From NCBI RefSeq assembly GCF_026627255.1, contig NZ_JAPNLM010000017.1, positions 124,001 to 188,000 of the forward strand: DNA of 64,000 nt, read 5' to 3'. A program made the translations under genes and the position numbers. Positions 25,606 through 33,557 of this stretch are shown here, piece by piece. The first letter of the stretch is position 1. Each line of letters starts with the position of its first letter. Source of the stretch: Streptomyces antarcticus (GTDB lineage Bacteria > Actinomycetota > Actinomycetes > Streptomycetales > Streptomycetaceae). The notes under the pieces were generated by a model that was given only the letters and a program-made list of their open reading frames with translations, was not told where the DNA came from and did no database searches.

Positions 25606-25652
25606 AAAGCCGAGGGGCCCCGCCACACTGTGTGGCGGGGCCCCTCGGCTTT
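25606..25652. terminator. 47-base perfect palindrome, bidirectional terminator
   Basis: Centred on T25629, every base from 25606 to 25628 pairs with its partner up to 25652 (AAAGCCGAGG... / ...CCTCGGCTTT). It has an A-run on the left and TTTT on the right, so it can end transcription from either direction, between fxsA and the convergent rbpA. Confidence 0.92.
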
Positions 25653-25672
25653 TGTCGTGCTTCGTCCGGCTG

Positions 25673-26047
25673 TCAGGCGGACTTGCGGCTGTCCCGCGGA
25701 TGCACGGCGATGTTCATGGCGCCGGAACGGAGGACCGCAAGCCTTTCGGCGAGCACTTCCTCCAGCTCCTCGCGGGTGCGTCGCTCCATGAGCATGTCCC
25801 AGTGCGTTCGCGCAGGCTTGCCCTTCTTCTCTTCGGGCCCGTCCCCGTCCACCAGGAGTGCCATGGCGCCGCACGCCTTGCACTCCCACTCCGGCGGAAT
25901 GTCTGCCTCAACCGAGAACGGCATCTCAAATCGATGTCCGTTCTGGCATGCGTACTCCACCGCCTGGCGCGGGGCCAGATCGATGCCGCGGTCCGTCTCG
26001 TAGCTGGTAACCACGAGGCGCGTACCGCGGAGAGCTCGCTCACTCAT
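25673..26047 (-). CDS. rbpA: RNA polymerase-binding protein RbpA
   Basis: A 124-residue protein matching RbpA throughout: MSERALRGTRLVVTSYETDR, APRQAVEYACQNGHRFEMPF, the zinc-type Cys residues in ECKACGAMALLVDG and the sigma-interaction region TREELEEVLAERLAVLRSG. RbpA binds the principal sigma factor and stabilises RNA polymerase open complexes; in Streptomyces it also affects rifampicin tolerance. The ATG at 26047 follows GGGAGG. A sigma-R-type promoter lies upstream (26109-26135). Confidence 0.95.
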   Translation of the reverse strand: MSERALRGTRLVVTSYETDRGIDLAPRQAVEYACQNGHRFEMPFSVEADIPPEWECKACGAMALLVDGDGPEEKKGKPARTHWDMLMERRTREELEEVLAERLAVLRSGAMNIAVHPRDSRKSA

Positions 26048-26108
26048 GAATCGTGCCTCCCGGGCTTGTCGCCCACAGGACAGGTGTCGCTGTCGTCGTC
26101 ATCCGGTC

Positions 26109-26135
26109 AACGTCCGGCCGGCGGTATAGATTCCC
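26109..26135 (-). promoter_or_regulatory. Sigma-R-type promoter of rbpA
   Basis: On the minus strand GGGAAT (26130-26135) and GTT (26109-26111) are separated by exactly 18 bases, the consensus GGGAAT-N18-GTT of the thiol-oxidative-stress sigma factor SigR. rbpA is a known SigR target in S. coelicolor, so this agrees with established work. Confidence 0.88.
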
Positions 26136-26359
26136 GCTCCGGGTGATGCGTCGCCCGTCGTACCGCCCTTTGTTGTACCCACCAATGCCCGTTTTGTCAC
26201 ATCTGGCAGCAGATGTCACCCAACGTCTGCTCTTTTCGAGCGCGCAGTAACGGTCCGCCTGGCAGGCCAAAGGCGTACACTACCGGCCCTTTGCTTCAAC
26301 GTCTAAATTCGTTCGGAATTCGTTCGTGGATCCGGTTCGGCAGGGTGCGCGGAGCGCTC
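26136..26359. other. Spacer between the MFS gene and rbpA
   Basis: Contains an imperfect inverted repeat around ACATCTG-GCAG-CAGATGT (about 26199-26216) with T-rich flanks, which may end the MFS transcript, and AT-richer stretches near 26285-26330. No gene is seen. Confidence 0.5.
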
Positions 26360-27745
26360 TCAGATGCGTGCGGGTACAGGATTGCCTGCCGCCTCCACCG
26401 CGCGCCGCACCGGCACTCGCGCCAGGAGCACGAAACCCAGTGCGAAGAAGACCACCAACGAGATGATCGCGTCCCGGTAGCTGCCCGTGACCTGGTATGT
26501 CAGGCCGAACACCAGCGGTCCCACCCAGCTCACCCCGCGGTCGCTCACCTCGTACGCCGAGAAGTACTCGGCCTCCTTGCCCGCCGGCACCAGGTGCGAG
26601 AACAGGGAGCGCGAGAGCGCCTGGCTGCCGCCCAGGACCAGTCCGATCATCGCGGCGAGCGCGAAGAACCACACCGGCGTGCGGGCCGGAAGGAAGTATC
26701 CGGCCGCCAGGGTCACCGCCCAGGCGACCAGTGAGCCCATGATCGTCCGCTTGGCGCCGTAGACGCGGGCCAGCCGGCCCATGCCCAGTGCGCCGGCCAC
26801 CGCCAGGACCTGCACCAGCAGGACCGCCACGATCAGCGTCGACTGGTCCAGCTCCAGCTCCTCCGAACCGTAGACGGAGGCCTGGGAGATGACCGTCTGC
26901 ACCCCGTCGTTGTAGATCAGGTACGCCAGCAGGAACGACAGGGTCAGCGGATAGCGCCGCATGTCCTTCAGGGTGGCGACGAGCTGCTTCCAGCCGCTGA
27001 CCGCCGGGCCCGCCCCCGCATCCCGGACCACCGCCCGGTCCCGCAGCCGGCGCAGCGGGATGAGCGCGAAGGCCCCCCACCACACGCCCGCCGAGGCCAG
27101 GCAGATCCGTACCGCCGTGCCCTCGGAGAGGCCGAAGGAGTCGTGGCCCTGGTAGAGCACCAGGTTCAGTACGAGCACGAGCGCGCCCGAGGTGTACCCG
27201 AAAGCCCAGCCGCGGGAGGACACGGTGTCCCGTTCGTCGGGCGTGGCGATCTGCGGCAGGAACGCGTTGTACAGCACCATCGACACGGCCAGCGAGGCGT
27301 TCGCGACGATCAGCAGCAGGCCGCCCAGCAGGTAGCGGTCGCCGTCGAGGAAGAACATGCCGGCGGTCGCGGCGGCCCCGGTGTACGCGGCGACCGCCAG
27401 CAGCGGCTTCTTGCGGCCGCTGCGGTCCGCGAGCGCCCCCACCAGGGGCATGACCAGTACGGCCACGATCACCGAGAGGGACACGGAGTAGGCGAAGAAG
27501 GATCCGGCCCGGACCGGTATCCCGAGCGGGTGGACGTAGCCCTCGGCATCCGAGGCGGCCTTGGTGACGGCCGTCAGGTACGGGCCGAGGAACACCGTGA
27601 GCACGCTCGTCGAGTAGACCGAGCAGGCGAAGTCGTAGAAGTACCAGCCGTGCTGTTCGCGCTTGCGGGCGGCGGCGGCGGTCTCCGCCCGCGCCCTGCC
27701 GTCGTCCGGCCCCGGCTCCGTCGTGTCCGTCGTCCGCGCACTCAT
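26360..27745 (-). CDS. Major facilitator superfamily transporter (UMF1/Atg22-like)
   Basis: A 461-residue membrane protein with about 12 hydrophobic helices. Residues 1-33 are a hydrophilic N-terminal tail; the first helix follows GWYFYDFACSVYSTSV, a phrase typical of the UMF1 (Atg22-like) MFS branch, and the A-motif loop reads GALADRSGRKKPLLAV (about 108-123). A cytoplasmic linker near residue 225-250 divides the two halves. Substrate unknown; relatives have been linked to amino acid or amine efflux. It follows the divergent/convergent genes without an obvious operon partner. Confidence 0.85.
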   Translation of the reverse strand: MSARTTDTTEPGPDDGRARAETAAAARKREQHGWYFYDFACSVYSTSVLTVFLGPYLTAVTKAASDAEGYVHPLGIPVRAGSFFAYSVSLSVIVAVLVMPLVGALADRSGRKKPLLAVAAYTGAAATAGMFFLDGDRYLLGGLLLIVANASLAVSMVLYNAFLPQIATPDERDTVSSRGWAFGYTSGALVLVLNLVLYQGHDSFGLSEGTAVRICLASAGVWWGAFALIPLRRLRDRAVVRDAGAGPAVSGWKQLVATLKDMRRYPLTLSFLLAYLIYNDGVQTVISQASVYGSEELELDQSTLIVAVLLVQVLAVAGALGMGRLARVYGAKRTIMGSLVAWAVTLAAGYFLPARTPVWFFALAAMIGLVLGGSQALSRSLFSHLVPAGKEAEYFSAYEVSDRGVSWVGPLVFGLTYQVTGSYRDAIISLVVFFALGFVLLARVPVRRAVEAAGNPVPARI

Positions 27746-27812
27746 CCGGTGCCCCCTCGCTGATGCCGTACCGCTGCGGCCCGCCGGGGCCCGCGCGCGG
27801 CCGGTGAGGCGG

Positions 27813-28583
27813 TCAGGCCCAGGCCCCGCGCCGGTCCAGCACCGTGCGCAAGATGTCGATCCGGTCGGTCATGATGCCATCGACGCCCAGGTCCAGGAGC
27901 GCTTCCATGCGTTGCGGTTCGTTCACGGTCCACACGTGCACCTGGAGCCCCCGCTCGTGCGCGGTGCGCACGAAGCGCCGGTCGACCACGCGGACGCCCG
28001 CCTGGGTCTCCGGAACCTGCGCAGCCACCGCCCCTACGCGCAGCGCCGCCGGGATCGCGTACGAGCGCAGGCGCAGGCCGACGATCCCGCGGACGCCGTA
28101 CGAGGTGGCCAGCCGGGGGCCGGCGATCCGCTGCGCCCGGGCCACCCGGCCCTCGGAGAAGGACCCCACGCAGACCCGGTCCCAGAGCCCGGCCCGCGCG
28201 ATCAGGTCGACCAGCGGGATCAGCGCCGACTCGGCCTTGACGTCGATGTTCCACCGGGCGTCCGGGAACTCCTCCAGCAGCTCCTCGAACAGCGGCAGCC
28301 GCTCTGTGCCGGCCACCCGCGCCTCGCGGACCCGCGCCCACGGCAGCTCTGCGATGCGCCCCCGGCGGTCGGTCACCCGGTCCAGCGTGGGGTCGTGGAA
28401 GGCGACGAGCCTCCCGTCGGCCGTGGCGTGCACATCGGTCTCGAAGTACCGGTAGCCCGCGGCGGCGGCCCGGCGGAAGGCGGCGACGGTGTTCTCCAGC
28501 CCGTCCGCGGCCCCTCCCCGGTGCGCGAAGGGGATCGGGGAGGGGTGGTCCAGATACGGGTGGCGAAGGCGTACGTGCGTCAC
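27813..28583 (-). CDS. Glycerophosphodiester phosphodiesterase
   Basis: A 256-residue cytosolic-looking GDPD: FAHRGGAADGLENTVAAF (about 18-35, catalytic His-Arg), YFETDVHATADGRLVAFHD (Glu/Asp metal ligands and second catalytic His), later VHVWTVNEPQRM and LGVDGIMTDR. It cleaves glycerophosphodiesters to glycerol-3-phosphate and alcohols. No signal peptide is present. The GTG at 28583 is preceded by CATACT at a distance that would allow a leaderless transcript. It lies downstream of, and perhaps with, the MFS gene on the same strand (67 bases). Confidence 0.9.
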   Translation of the reverse strand: MTHVRLRHPYLDHPSPIPFAHRGGAADGLENTVAAFRRAAAAGYRYFETDVHATADGRLVAFHDPTLDRVTDRRGRIAELPWARVREARVAGTERLPLFEELLEEFPDARWNIDVKAESALIPLVDLIARAGLWDRVCVGSFSEGRVARAQRIAGPRLATSYGVRGIVGLRLRSYAIPAALRVGAVAAQVPETQAGVRVVDRRFVRTAHERGLQVHVWTVNEPQRMEALLDLGVDGIMTDRIDILRTVLDRRGAWA

Positions 28584-28841
28584 GGCGGCAGTATGCCCGC
28601 TCCCGCCCCGCGGGACGGAGCGGGCATACCGGCGGGGCGGGAGCTGGCCGGACCGGCGGGCGGCGCAGCAGCCGGACCGGCGGGCGGGCCGCCCCGGCCG
28701 CGCGGCCCCGGGGGCGGCGCCGCGCGGCACCCCTCTGGCACGAGTGGACCGGCGCGTGACACCCTGGAGCGGCAGTCAGCAATCCAATCCCGGCCCCCGG
28801 CCCCCGGCCCAGGCCAATCCGACGAAGGTGGACCGGACGCA
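28584..28841. promoter_or_regulatory. Divergent control region with GTGGACCGG repeats
   Basis: Between the divergent GDPD and MocR-type genes. GTGGACCGG is present at 28744-28752 and again at 28828-28836, 84 bases apart; MocR-type regulators are known to bind direct repeats of GTGGAC-like sequence. The second copy lies at the ribosome site of the regulator, so it may be chance. GC-rich inverted repeats fill the rest. Confidence 0.35.
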
Positions 28842-30344
28842 ATGGCCGAATGGACCTCGGCGGTCGGCGCCGCCCAGCTGGCCCGCCTCATCAGCTCCCA
28901 GCAGGAGCGGACCGCCGTCCCCGGCACCCGCAAACCGCCCGCCTACCGCACCCTGGCCGACGGCATCCGGCTGCTCGTCCTCGAGGGCCGGGTCCCGGTC
29001 GCCGCCCGGCTCCCCGCCGAGCGGGAGCTGGCCGTCGCCCTCTCCCTGAGCCGCACCACCGTCGCCGCCGCGTACGAGGCCCTGCGCGGGGAGGGGTTCC
29101 TCGAGTCCCGCCGGGGCGCAGGCAGCTGGACGTCCGCGCCCGCCGGGAACCCGCTGCCCGCCCGCGGGCTGGAGCCGCTGCCGCCCGAGTCCCTCGGCTC
29201 GATGATCGACCTCGGCTGCGCCGCGCTGCCGGCCCCCGAGCCGTGGCTCACCAAGGCCGTACAGGGCGCGCTCGAGGAACTCCCCCCGTACGCCCACACC
29301 CACGGGGACTACCCGGCGGGCCTGCCCGCGCTGCGCCGGATGCTCGCCGACCGGTACACCGAGCAGGGCATCCCCACCATGCCCGAGCAGATCATGGTCA
29401 CCACCGGGGCGATGGGCGCCATCGACGCCATCTGCAGCCTCTTCGCGGGGCGCGGGGAGCGGATCGCCGTCGAATCCCCGTCCTACGCCAACATCCTCCA
29501 GCTCATGCGCGCCGCCGGGGTCCGCCTCGTGCCCGTGGCGATGGCGGGCGGGCTCTCCGGCTGGGACATGGACGTCTGGCGCCAGGTGCTGCGCGACTCG
29601 GCGCCGCGGCTGGCCTACGTCGTCGCCGACTTCCACAACCCGACGGGGGCCCTGGCCTCGGAGGACCAGCGGCGCGCCATGGTGGAGGCCGCCCGGTCGG
29701 CCGGCACGGTCCTGATCGCCGACGAGACCATGATCGAGCTCCAGCTCGACCCGGACCTGGTGATGCCCCGCCCGGTCTGTTCGTTCGACCCGGGCGGCAG
29801 CACGGTCGTGACCGTCGGGTCCGCCAGCAAGGCCTTCTGGGCGGGCATGCGGATCGGCTGGGTCCGCGCGGCACCCGACGTGATCCGGAGCCTGGTCGCC
29901 GCGCGCGCCTACGCCGACCTCGGCACCCCGGTGCTGGAGCAGCTCGCGGTGAACTGGCTGATGCGGACCGGGGGCTGGCGGGAGGCCGTCGGGATCCGCC
30001 GCGACCAGGCCCGGGACAACCGCGACGCCCTGGTCGCCGCCGTGCGCCGGGAGCTGCCGGACTGGGAGTTCACGGTTCCGCGGGGCGGGCTCACCCTGTG
30101 GGCGCGGGCGGGCGGGCTCTCCGGCTCCCGGCTCGCGGAGGTGGGGGAGCGGGTCGGCGTACGGGTGCCGTCGGGCCCCCGCTTCGGGGTGGACGGTGCC
30201 TTCGAGGGGTACGTCCGGCTGCCGTTCACCGTGGGCGGCCCGGTGGCCGAGGAGGCCGCCGCCCGGCTGGCGGCGGCGGCCCGGCTGGTCGGCACGGGCG
30301 CGGGGGGCAGCGGCGCGGAACCGCCGCGCACGTTCGTGGCGTAG
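28842..30344 (+). CDS. MocR/PdxR-type GntR regulator with aminotransferase domain
   Basis: A 500-residue fusion. The GntR winged helix is at about 35-105 (YRTLADGIRLLVLEGRVPVA, PAERELAVALSLSRTTVAAA). The fold-type I aminotransferase domain follows (about 130-480) with DFHNPTGALASED, IADETMIELQLD (Asp that contacts the PLP ring) and PLP lysine in VGSASKAFWAGMRIGW. Such proteins sense PLP or amines and control pyridoxine, GABA, taurine or transporter genes. Its target is not evident here; the divergent GDPD gene is one candidate. Confidence 0.88.
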   Translation: MAEWTSAVGAAQLARLISSQQERTAVPGTRKPPAYRTLADGIRLLVLEGRVPVAARLPAERELAVALSLSRTTVAAAYEALRGEGFLESRRGAGSWTSAPAGNPLPARGLEPLPPESLGSMIDLGCAALPAPEPWLTKAVQGALEELPPYAHTHGDYPAGLPALRRMLADRYTEQGIPTMPEQIMVTTGAMGAIDAICSLFAGRGERIAVESPSYANILQLMRAAGVRLVPVAMAGGLSGWDMDVWRQVLRDSAPRLAYVVADFHNPTGALASEDQRRAMVEAARSAGTVLIADETMIELQLDPDLVMPRPVCSFDPGGSTVVTVGSASKAFWAGMRIGWVRAAPDVIRSLVAARAYADLGTPVLEQLAVNWLMRTGGWREAVGIRRDQARDNRDALVAAVRRELPDWEFTVPRGGLTLWARAGGLSGSRLAEVGERVGVRVPSGPRFGVDGAFEGYVRLPFTVGGPVAEEAAARLAAAARLVGTGAGGSGAEPPRTFVA

Positions 30345-30380
30345 CCGGAGCGCGGGGGCGGTGGGACCGGCCCCGCGCCG

Positions 30381-32048
30381 TCACGGGGCCTCAGCGGGCA
30401 CCTCCGGGATCTCCGAGGCGTCGAAGGAGGACCCCGACCCCGGCTCCGGGGGTTCGGGCTGTCCCGGGAGCGGGTGCGTCAGCGTGCCGTGGGCGCCGCC
30501 CGCGGTGTCACCGTCCGGGGTGTCGCCCGGGGCCGCCGGTCCGCGGTCGGGGAGCAGCTCCAGCACCGCCTGCCGCTGGGCCGGGTGCGTCGTGTCGTCG
30601 TACGGGTCCGGGGTGGCCGGTACCTGGAGCCGGTGGACCGGGCCCGTGCCGAGCCGGGCGTACCCGCGGCCCGGGGGCACCTGGGCCGTCGGGGTGGTGT
30701 GCGGGGGGAGTCCCAGTACGTCGGTGATCTGCTGAATGGCGGCCGGTCCCAGGACGACCCGGGCCCGGGTGTGCTGCCAGACGGCGTCGTTCAGGAGCTC
30801 CAGGTGGTCGAACTGTTCGGCGACCACCACCGTGATGTGCGCGGCGCGGCCGTGCCGCAGCGGCACCTGGAGCTGGGCGAGCGGGTCGGGACGGCCGTCC
30901 GCGGCCGCGAGGTGCGCCAGCACGCTGGGCCGGTCCAGCAGGATCCAGAGCGGGCGCCGGGTGTCCTCGGGGGCCGGTCGGCCCGTCTCGCGGGCCCGGT
31001 GGGTGGCGATGAGCCGGCGCTCGGTCTCCTGGGCGGCCCATTCCAGGGTGGCCAGCGCCCCGGTCGGCCCGCATTCCACGGCGAGGACTCCGGCCCGCCC
31101 GGACAGGCAGGAGTACTCGCCGCTGCCGCCGCCCTCCACGATCAGTACGTCGCCCCCGTGCCGCAGGGCCTGGAGGGCGATCGAGCGCAGCAGGCTGGAG
31201 GTGCCCGCGCCGGGCTGGCCGACGGCCAGCAGGTGGGGCTCGGTGGAGCGGGGGCCGGTGCGCCAGACCACCGGCGGCACGTCGCGGGGCTCGTCGCCGC
31301 CGTCCCGTACGGGGAGGGTCCGCTGCACGCTGCCCGCGTCGGTGAAGCCGAGCACGGTCTCACCGGGGGAGGTCACGAACGGCTGGGCGGCGATGCCCGT
31401 CGGCAGCGCCGCCAGCACGCTCAGGTCGAGGTGGTTGCCCTCCTCGTCCCAGTCGAAGAGGTACTCCCGTCCGCGCCCGGACTTGGCGTGCAGCAGTGCC
31501 TCGATGCGGGCCCGTGCGGCTGCCTCGCCGTCGGTGAAGTAGGCCGGGTAGCGGATGCGGAGCCGGGTGACGCGGCCCGCCTCGTCGAACTCGTAGCCGC
31601 TGAAGGCCTTGTCCCACTCCCCGCCGTGGGTGAAGAGGGGGCTGGGGTCCTCCGGGATGGAGAAGTACGGGACGAGGGCTTCGTAGAGGGAGCCGAGCCG
31701 TTCGGTCTCGGCTTCGCCGGGCCCGGTCTTCACCGGGGTGCGGTCGCGTCCCTGCCAGGCCGCCGCCGCCATCAGGGTGATCAGGCCGAGGAGCGGGCCG
31801 TAGGGGACGAGGGCGACCACGAGGACGCAGGCGGCCGCCAGGAACAGCGCGGGACCACGCTTGTCCTTGGGCGTCTCCGACCATTTGCGCCGTCCGGCGG
31901 AGGCCAGGACCCGCAGGCCGCGTCCGATGGTGAGGAGCGGGTGGAGGACGTCCGTGGCACTGTCGGCGGCCGTGCGGGCGAGGTCGCGGCCCCGGGCCAG
32001 CGACGTCGTGCCGCTGCTGAGGATGCGGGGAAGTGGGCGCCGGGCCAC
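30381..32048 (-). CDS. TraB/FtsK-like membrane ATPase with atypical Walker A
   Basis: A 555-residue protein. Two close hydrophobic helices lie at about 68-95 (PALFLAAACVLVVALVPYG, LLGLITLMAAAAW). The C-terminal two thirds resemble FtsK/SpoIIIE/TraB motor domains: LLAVGQPGAGTSSLLRSIAL (about 275-295) occupies the Walker A position but reads AGTSS instead of GK(S/T), and PLWILLDRPSVLAHLA sits at Walker B. The C-terminus is Pro/Gly-rich. It resembles the transfer proteins of actinomycete conjugative elements, but no other transfer gene is near except the small membrane protein upstream. GTG 32048 follows AGGAGA. Confidence 0.7.
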   Translation of the reverse strand: MARRPLPRILSSGTTSLARGRDLARTAADSATDVLHPLLTIGRGLRVLASAGRRKWSETPKDKRGPALFLAAACVLVVALVPYGPLLGLITLMAAAAWQGRDRTPVKTGPGEAETERLGSLYEALVPYFSIPEDPSPLFTHGGEWDKAFSGYEFDEAGRVTRLRIRYPAYFTDGEAAARARIEALLHAKSGRGREYLFDWDEEGNHLDLSVLAALPTGIAAQPFVTSPGETVLGFTDAGSVQRTLPVRDGGDEPRDVPPVVWRTGPRSTEPHLLAVGQPGAGTSSLLRSIALQALRHGGDVLIVEGGGSGEYSCLSGRAGVLAVECGPTGALATLEWAAQETERRLIATHRARETGRPAPEDTRRPLWILLDRPSVLAHLAAADGRPDPLAQLQVPLRHGRAAHITVVVAEQFDHLELLNDAVWQHTRARVVLGPAAIQQITDVLGLPPHTTPTAQVPPGRGYARLGTGPVHRLQVPATPDPYDDTTHPAQRQAVLELLPDRGPAAPGDTPDGDTAGGAHGTLTHPLPGQPEPPEPGSGSSFDASEIPEVPAEAP

Positions 32049-32295
32049 GGGCGTCTCCTGGAGATGTGGTGCTGACGGGCGATTCGGGTGTGGCTGGTGT
32101 TCCTGTGCCGTCGGTGGCCGGCCGGGAAAGTGCCGTCGCAGTGGCGTCCGCCGCCCGGAGAGTGGGGCCGGCGGGGTCGGGCGCGTGCGGTCGCGCGGCG
32201 CCGGAGGGCGCCGATGCGGGGCATCGGCGACCGACGACGAGAACGCGGCGTGCGTGCCGGACCCCGTCGGCCAGACGGGACTTCGACGACACGAC

Positions 32296-32490
32296 CTAGA
32301 GCTTGATCCCGCCGAGAAGGCTGGCGAGGCTCGCCGTGCTCGCCGTGATGCTCGGCGCGATGGCGGAGCCGGCGAGGAAGAAGCCGAAGAGCGAACAGAC
32401 GAAGGCGTGCGTCAGCTTCATCCCGTCCTTCTTGAAGAACAGGAAGGCGATGATGCCGAGTAGGACGACACCTGAGATCGACAGGACCAT
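32296..32490 (-). CDS. Small membrane protein, partner of the FtsK-like gene
   Basis: A 64-residue protein with two helices: LSISGVVLLGIIAFLFFKK (about 3-21) and AFVCSLFGFFLAGSAIAPS (about 29-47), ending ASLASLLGGIKL. It lies 247 bases upstream of the FtsK-like gene on the same strand. Similar small proteins occur beside traB-like genes of actinomycete integrative elements, by memory. The ATG at 32490 follows AGGAG at 8 bases. Confidence 0.75.
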   Translation of the reverse strand: MVLSISGVVLLGIIAFLFFKKDGMKLTHAFVCSLFGFFLAGSAIAPSITASTASLASLLGGIKL

Positions 32491-32802
32491 GAGGTTTCTC
32501 CTGGTGGGTGGGGACAGTCACCATCAGTTCTTCCAGGCTCACAGCAAGTATCAATGCGACAAAAGGTGCAAATGGGTGAATGCGCCGCTTTTTCACTTGA
32601 CCGGCCCACCCCGGCTGGCGCGTCCGGCATGAAGGGGGGCAAGAGTGATCTTTGCCTCGGCCCAGCCCCTCCATGTGCAGGTCCGGGCGCTACCCTGTCG
32701 ATTCACCCGTACGGACGCAGTGCCGTGCACCCCCTGCCCGCCCGCCCCGGGCCCGGTACACCGGACGGGCGCGCGAACAGCGAGCGAAAGGCGGTACGAG
32801 CG
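32491..32802. other. Divergent intergenic region
   Basis: 312 bases between the small membrane protein and the ankyrin gene. It is AT-richer near 32520-32580 (AGTATCAATGCGACAAAAGGTGCAAATGG), a likely promoter zone for the minus-strand gene with TTGCAC or TTGATA candidates; none is decisive. No gene is seen. Confidence 0.5.
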
Positions 32803-33225
32803 ATGAGCGAGCACACCGAAGGCGGCTCCGGCTCCCAGGACGTCCCCGACGAGGACGTCATCGAGCTGGCCACCAAGATCTTCGACCTCGCCCGCCAGGG
32901 GGAGACCGGGACGCTCGCCGCGTACCTCGACGCCGGAGTCCCGGCGAACCTCACCAACGACCGCGGCGACACCCTCCTCATGCTCGCCGCCTACCACGGC
33001 CACGCCGAGGCCGTCACGGCCCTGCTCGCCCGCGGCGGCGAAGCCGACCGCGCCAACGACCGGGGGCAGACCCCGCTCGCCGGCGCCGTCTTCAAGGGCG
33101 AGGAGGCCGTCATCCGCGCGCTGCTCGCCGGCGGTGCCGACCCGAACGCCGGAACTCCCTCCGCCGTGGACACGGCGCGCATGTTCGCCAAGGCCGACCT
33201 GCTGGAACTCTTCGGAGCCAAGTAG
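32803..33225 (+). CDS. Ankyrin-repeat protein
   Basis: A 140-residue protein made of about three ankyrin repeats after a short acidic N-terminus: GETGTLAAYLDAGVPANLTN, RGDTLLMLAAYHGHAEAVTA, RGQTPLAGAVFKGEEAVIRA, then AGGADPNAGTPSAVDTARMF. Such small cytosolic ankyrin proteins act in protein-protein contacts; no partner is evident. ATG 32803 follows GAAAGGCGG. A T-run (TTTTTT) follows the stop by a few bases with a weak CGGA/TCCG stem, a possible terminator. Confidence 0.85.
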   Translation: MSEHTEGGSGSQDVPDEDVIELATKIFDLARQGETGTLAAYLDAGVPANLTNDRGDTLLMLAAYHGHAEAVTALLARGGEADRANDRGQTPLAGAVFKGEEAVIRALLAGGADPNAGTPSAVDTARMFAKADLLELFGAK

Positions 33226-33330
33226 TCCGTTTTTTGTCGCGCCCCGGTCCGGCCCGACCGGTCGCGGACCTCACAGGTTGGTCACGGCCGCCGTAAATGT
33301 GGTCGCGGCGCACAAACCGACTGGGTCATC

Positions 33331-33441
33331 ATGGCGACGGATTCGATTCGCGAACACGGCGGACGGGCAGAAGCGGGCAGGACACACAGAGTGTCCGGGC
33401 CCGGCCCGGACGCCCTGGTCCCGGAGCACCGACGAGAGTGA
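33331..33441 (+). CDS. Short upstream ORF (36 codons)
   Basis: ATG 33331 reads MATDSIREHGGRAEAGRTHR and on to VPEHRRE, ending 7 bases before the next ATG. No strong ribosome site precedes it. The reading is plausible for Streptomyces but unproven; it may be a small protein or only leader sequence. Confidence 0.25.
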   Translation: MATDSIREHGGRAEAGRTHRVSGPGPDALVPEHRRE

Positions 33442-33448
33442 GAAGGCA

Positions 33449-33511
33449 ATGGTCTACATCGAGCGGAACATGACGGCGGACGTCCTCACATGCTGTTACG
33501 CGGCCCTGTGA
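33449..33511 (+). CDS. Short ORF, 20-residue Cys-Cys peptide upstream of the HEAT-like gene
   Basis: ATG 33449 follows GAGAAGG at 3-4 bases, a good but close ribosome site. The peptide begins MVYIERNM, and ends LTCCYAAL. It stops 46 bases before the HEAT-like gene. Its position and paired cysteines make a leader-peptide role possible (control by ribosome stalling), but no attenuator hairpin pair is evident after it. Confidence 0.4.
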   Translation: MVYIERNMTADVLTCCYAAL

Positions 33512-33557
33512 ATTTTGATTCCCGGTTGCGTCCCCAGCTTGATTTGAGGCCATTCCC

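Larger units (their letters stand above)
33226..33557 (+). other. Upstream region of the HEAT-like gene with two very short ORFs
   Basis: Begins with GTCCGTTTTTTG after the ankyrin gene. It holds an AT-richer TAAATGT at 33294, palindrome TCCGGGC-CCG-GCCCGGA (about 33390-33406), ORFs at 33331-33441 and 33449-33511, and 46 bases before ATG 33558. It may be a long leader for the HEAT-like gene. Confidence 0.4.
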
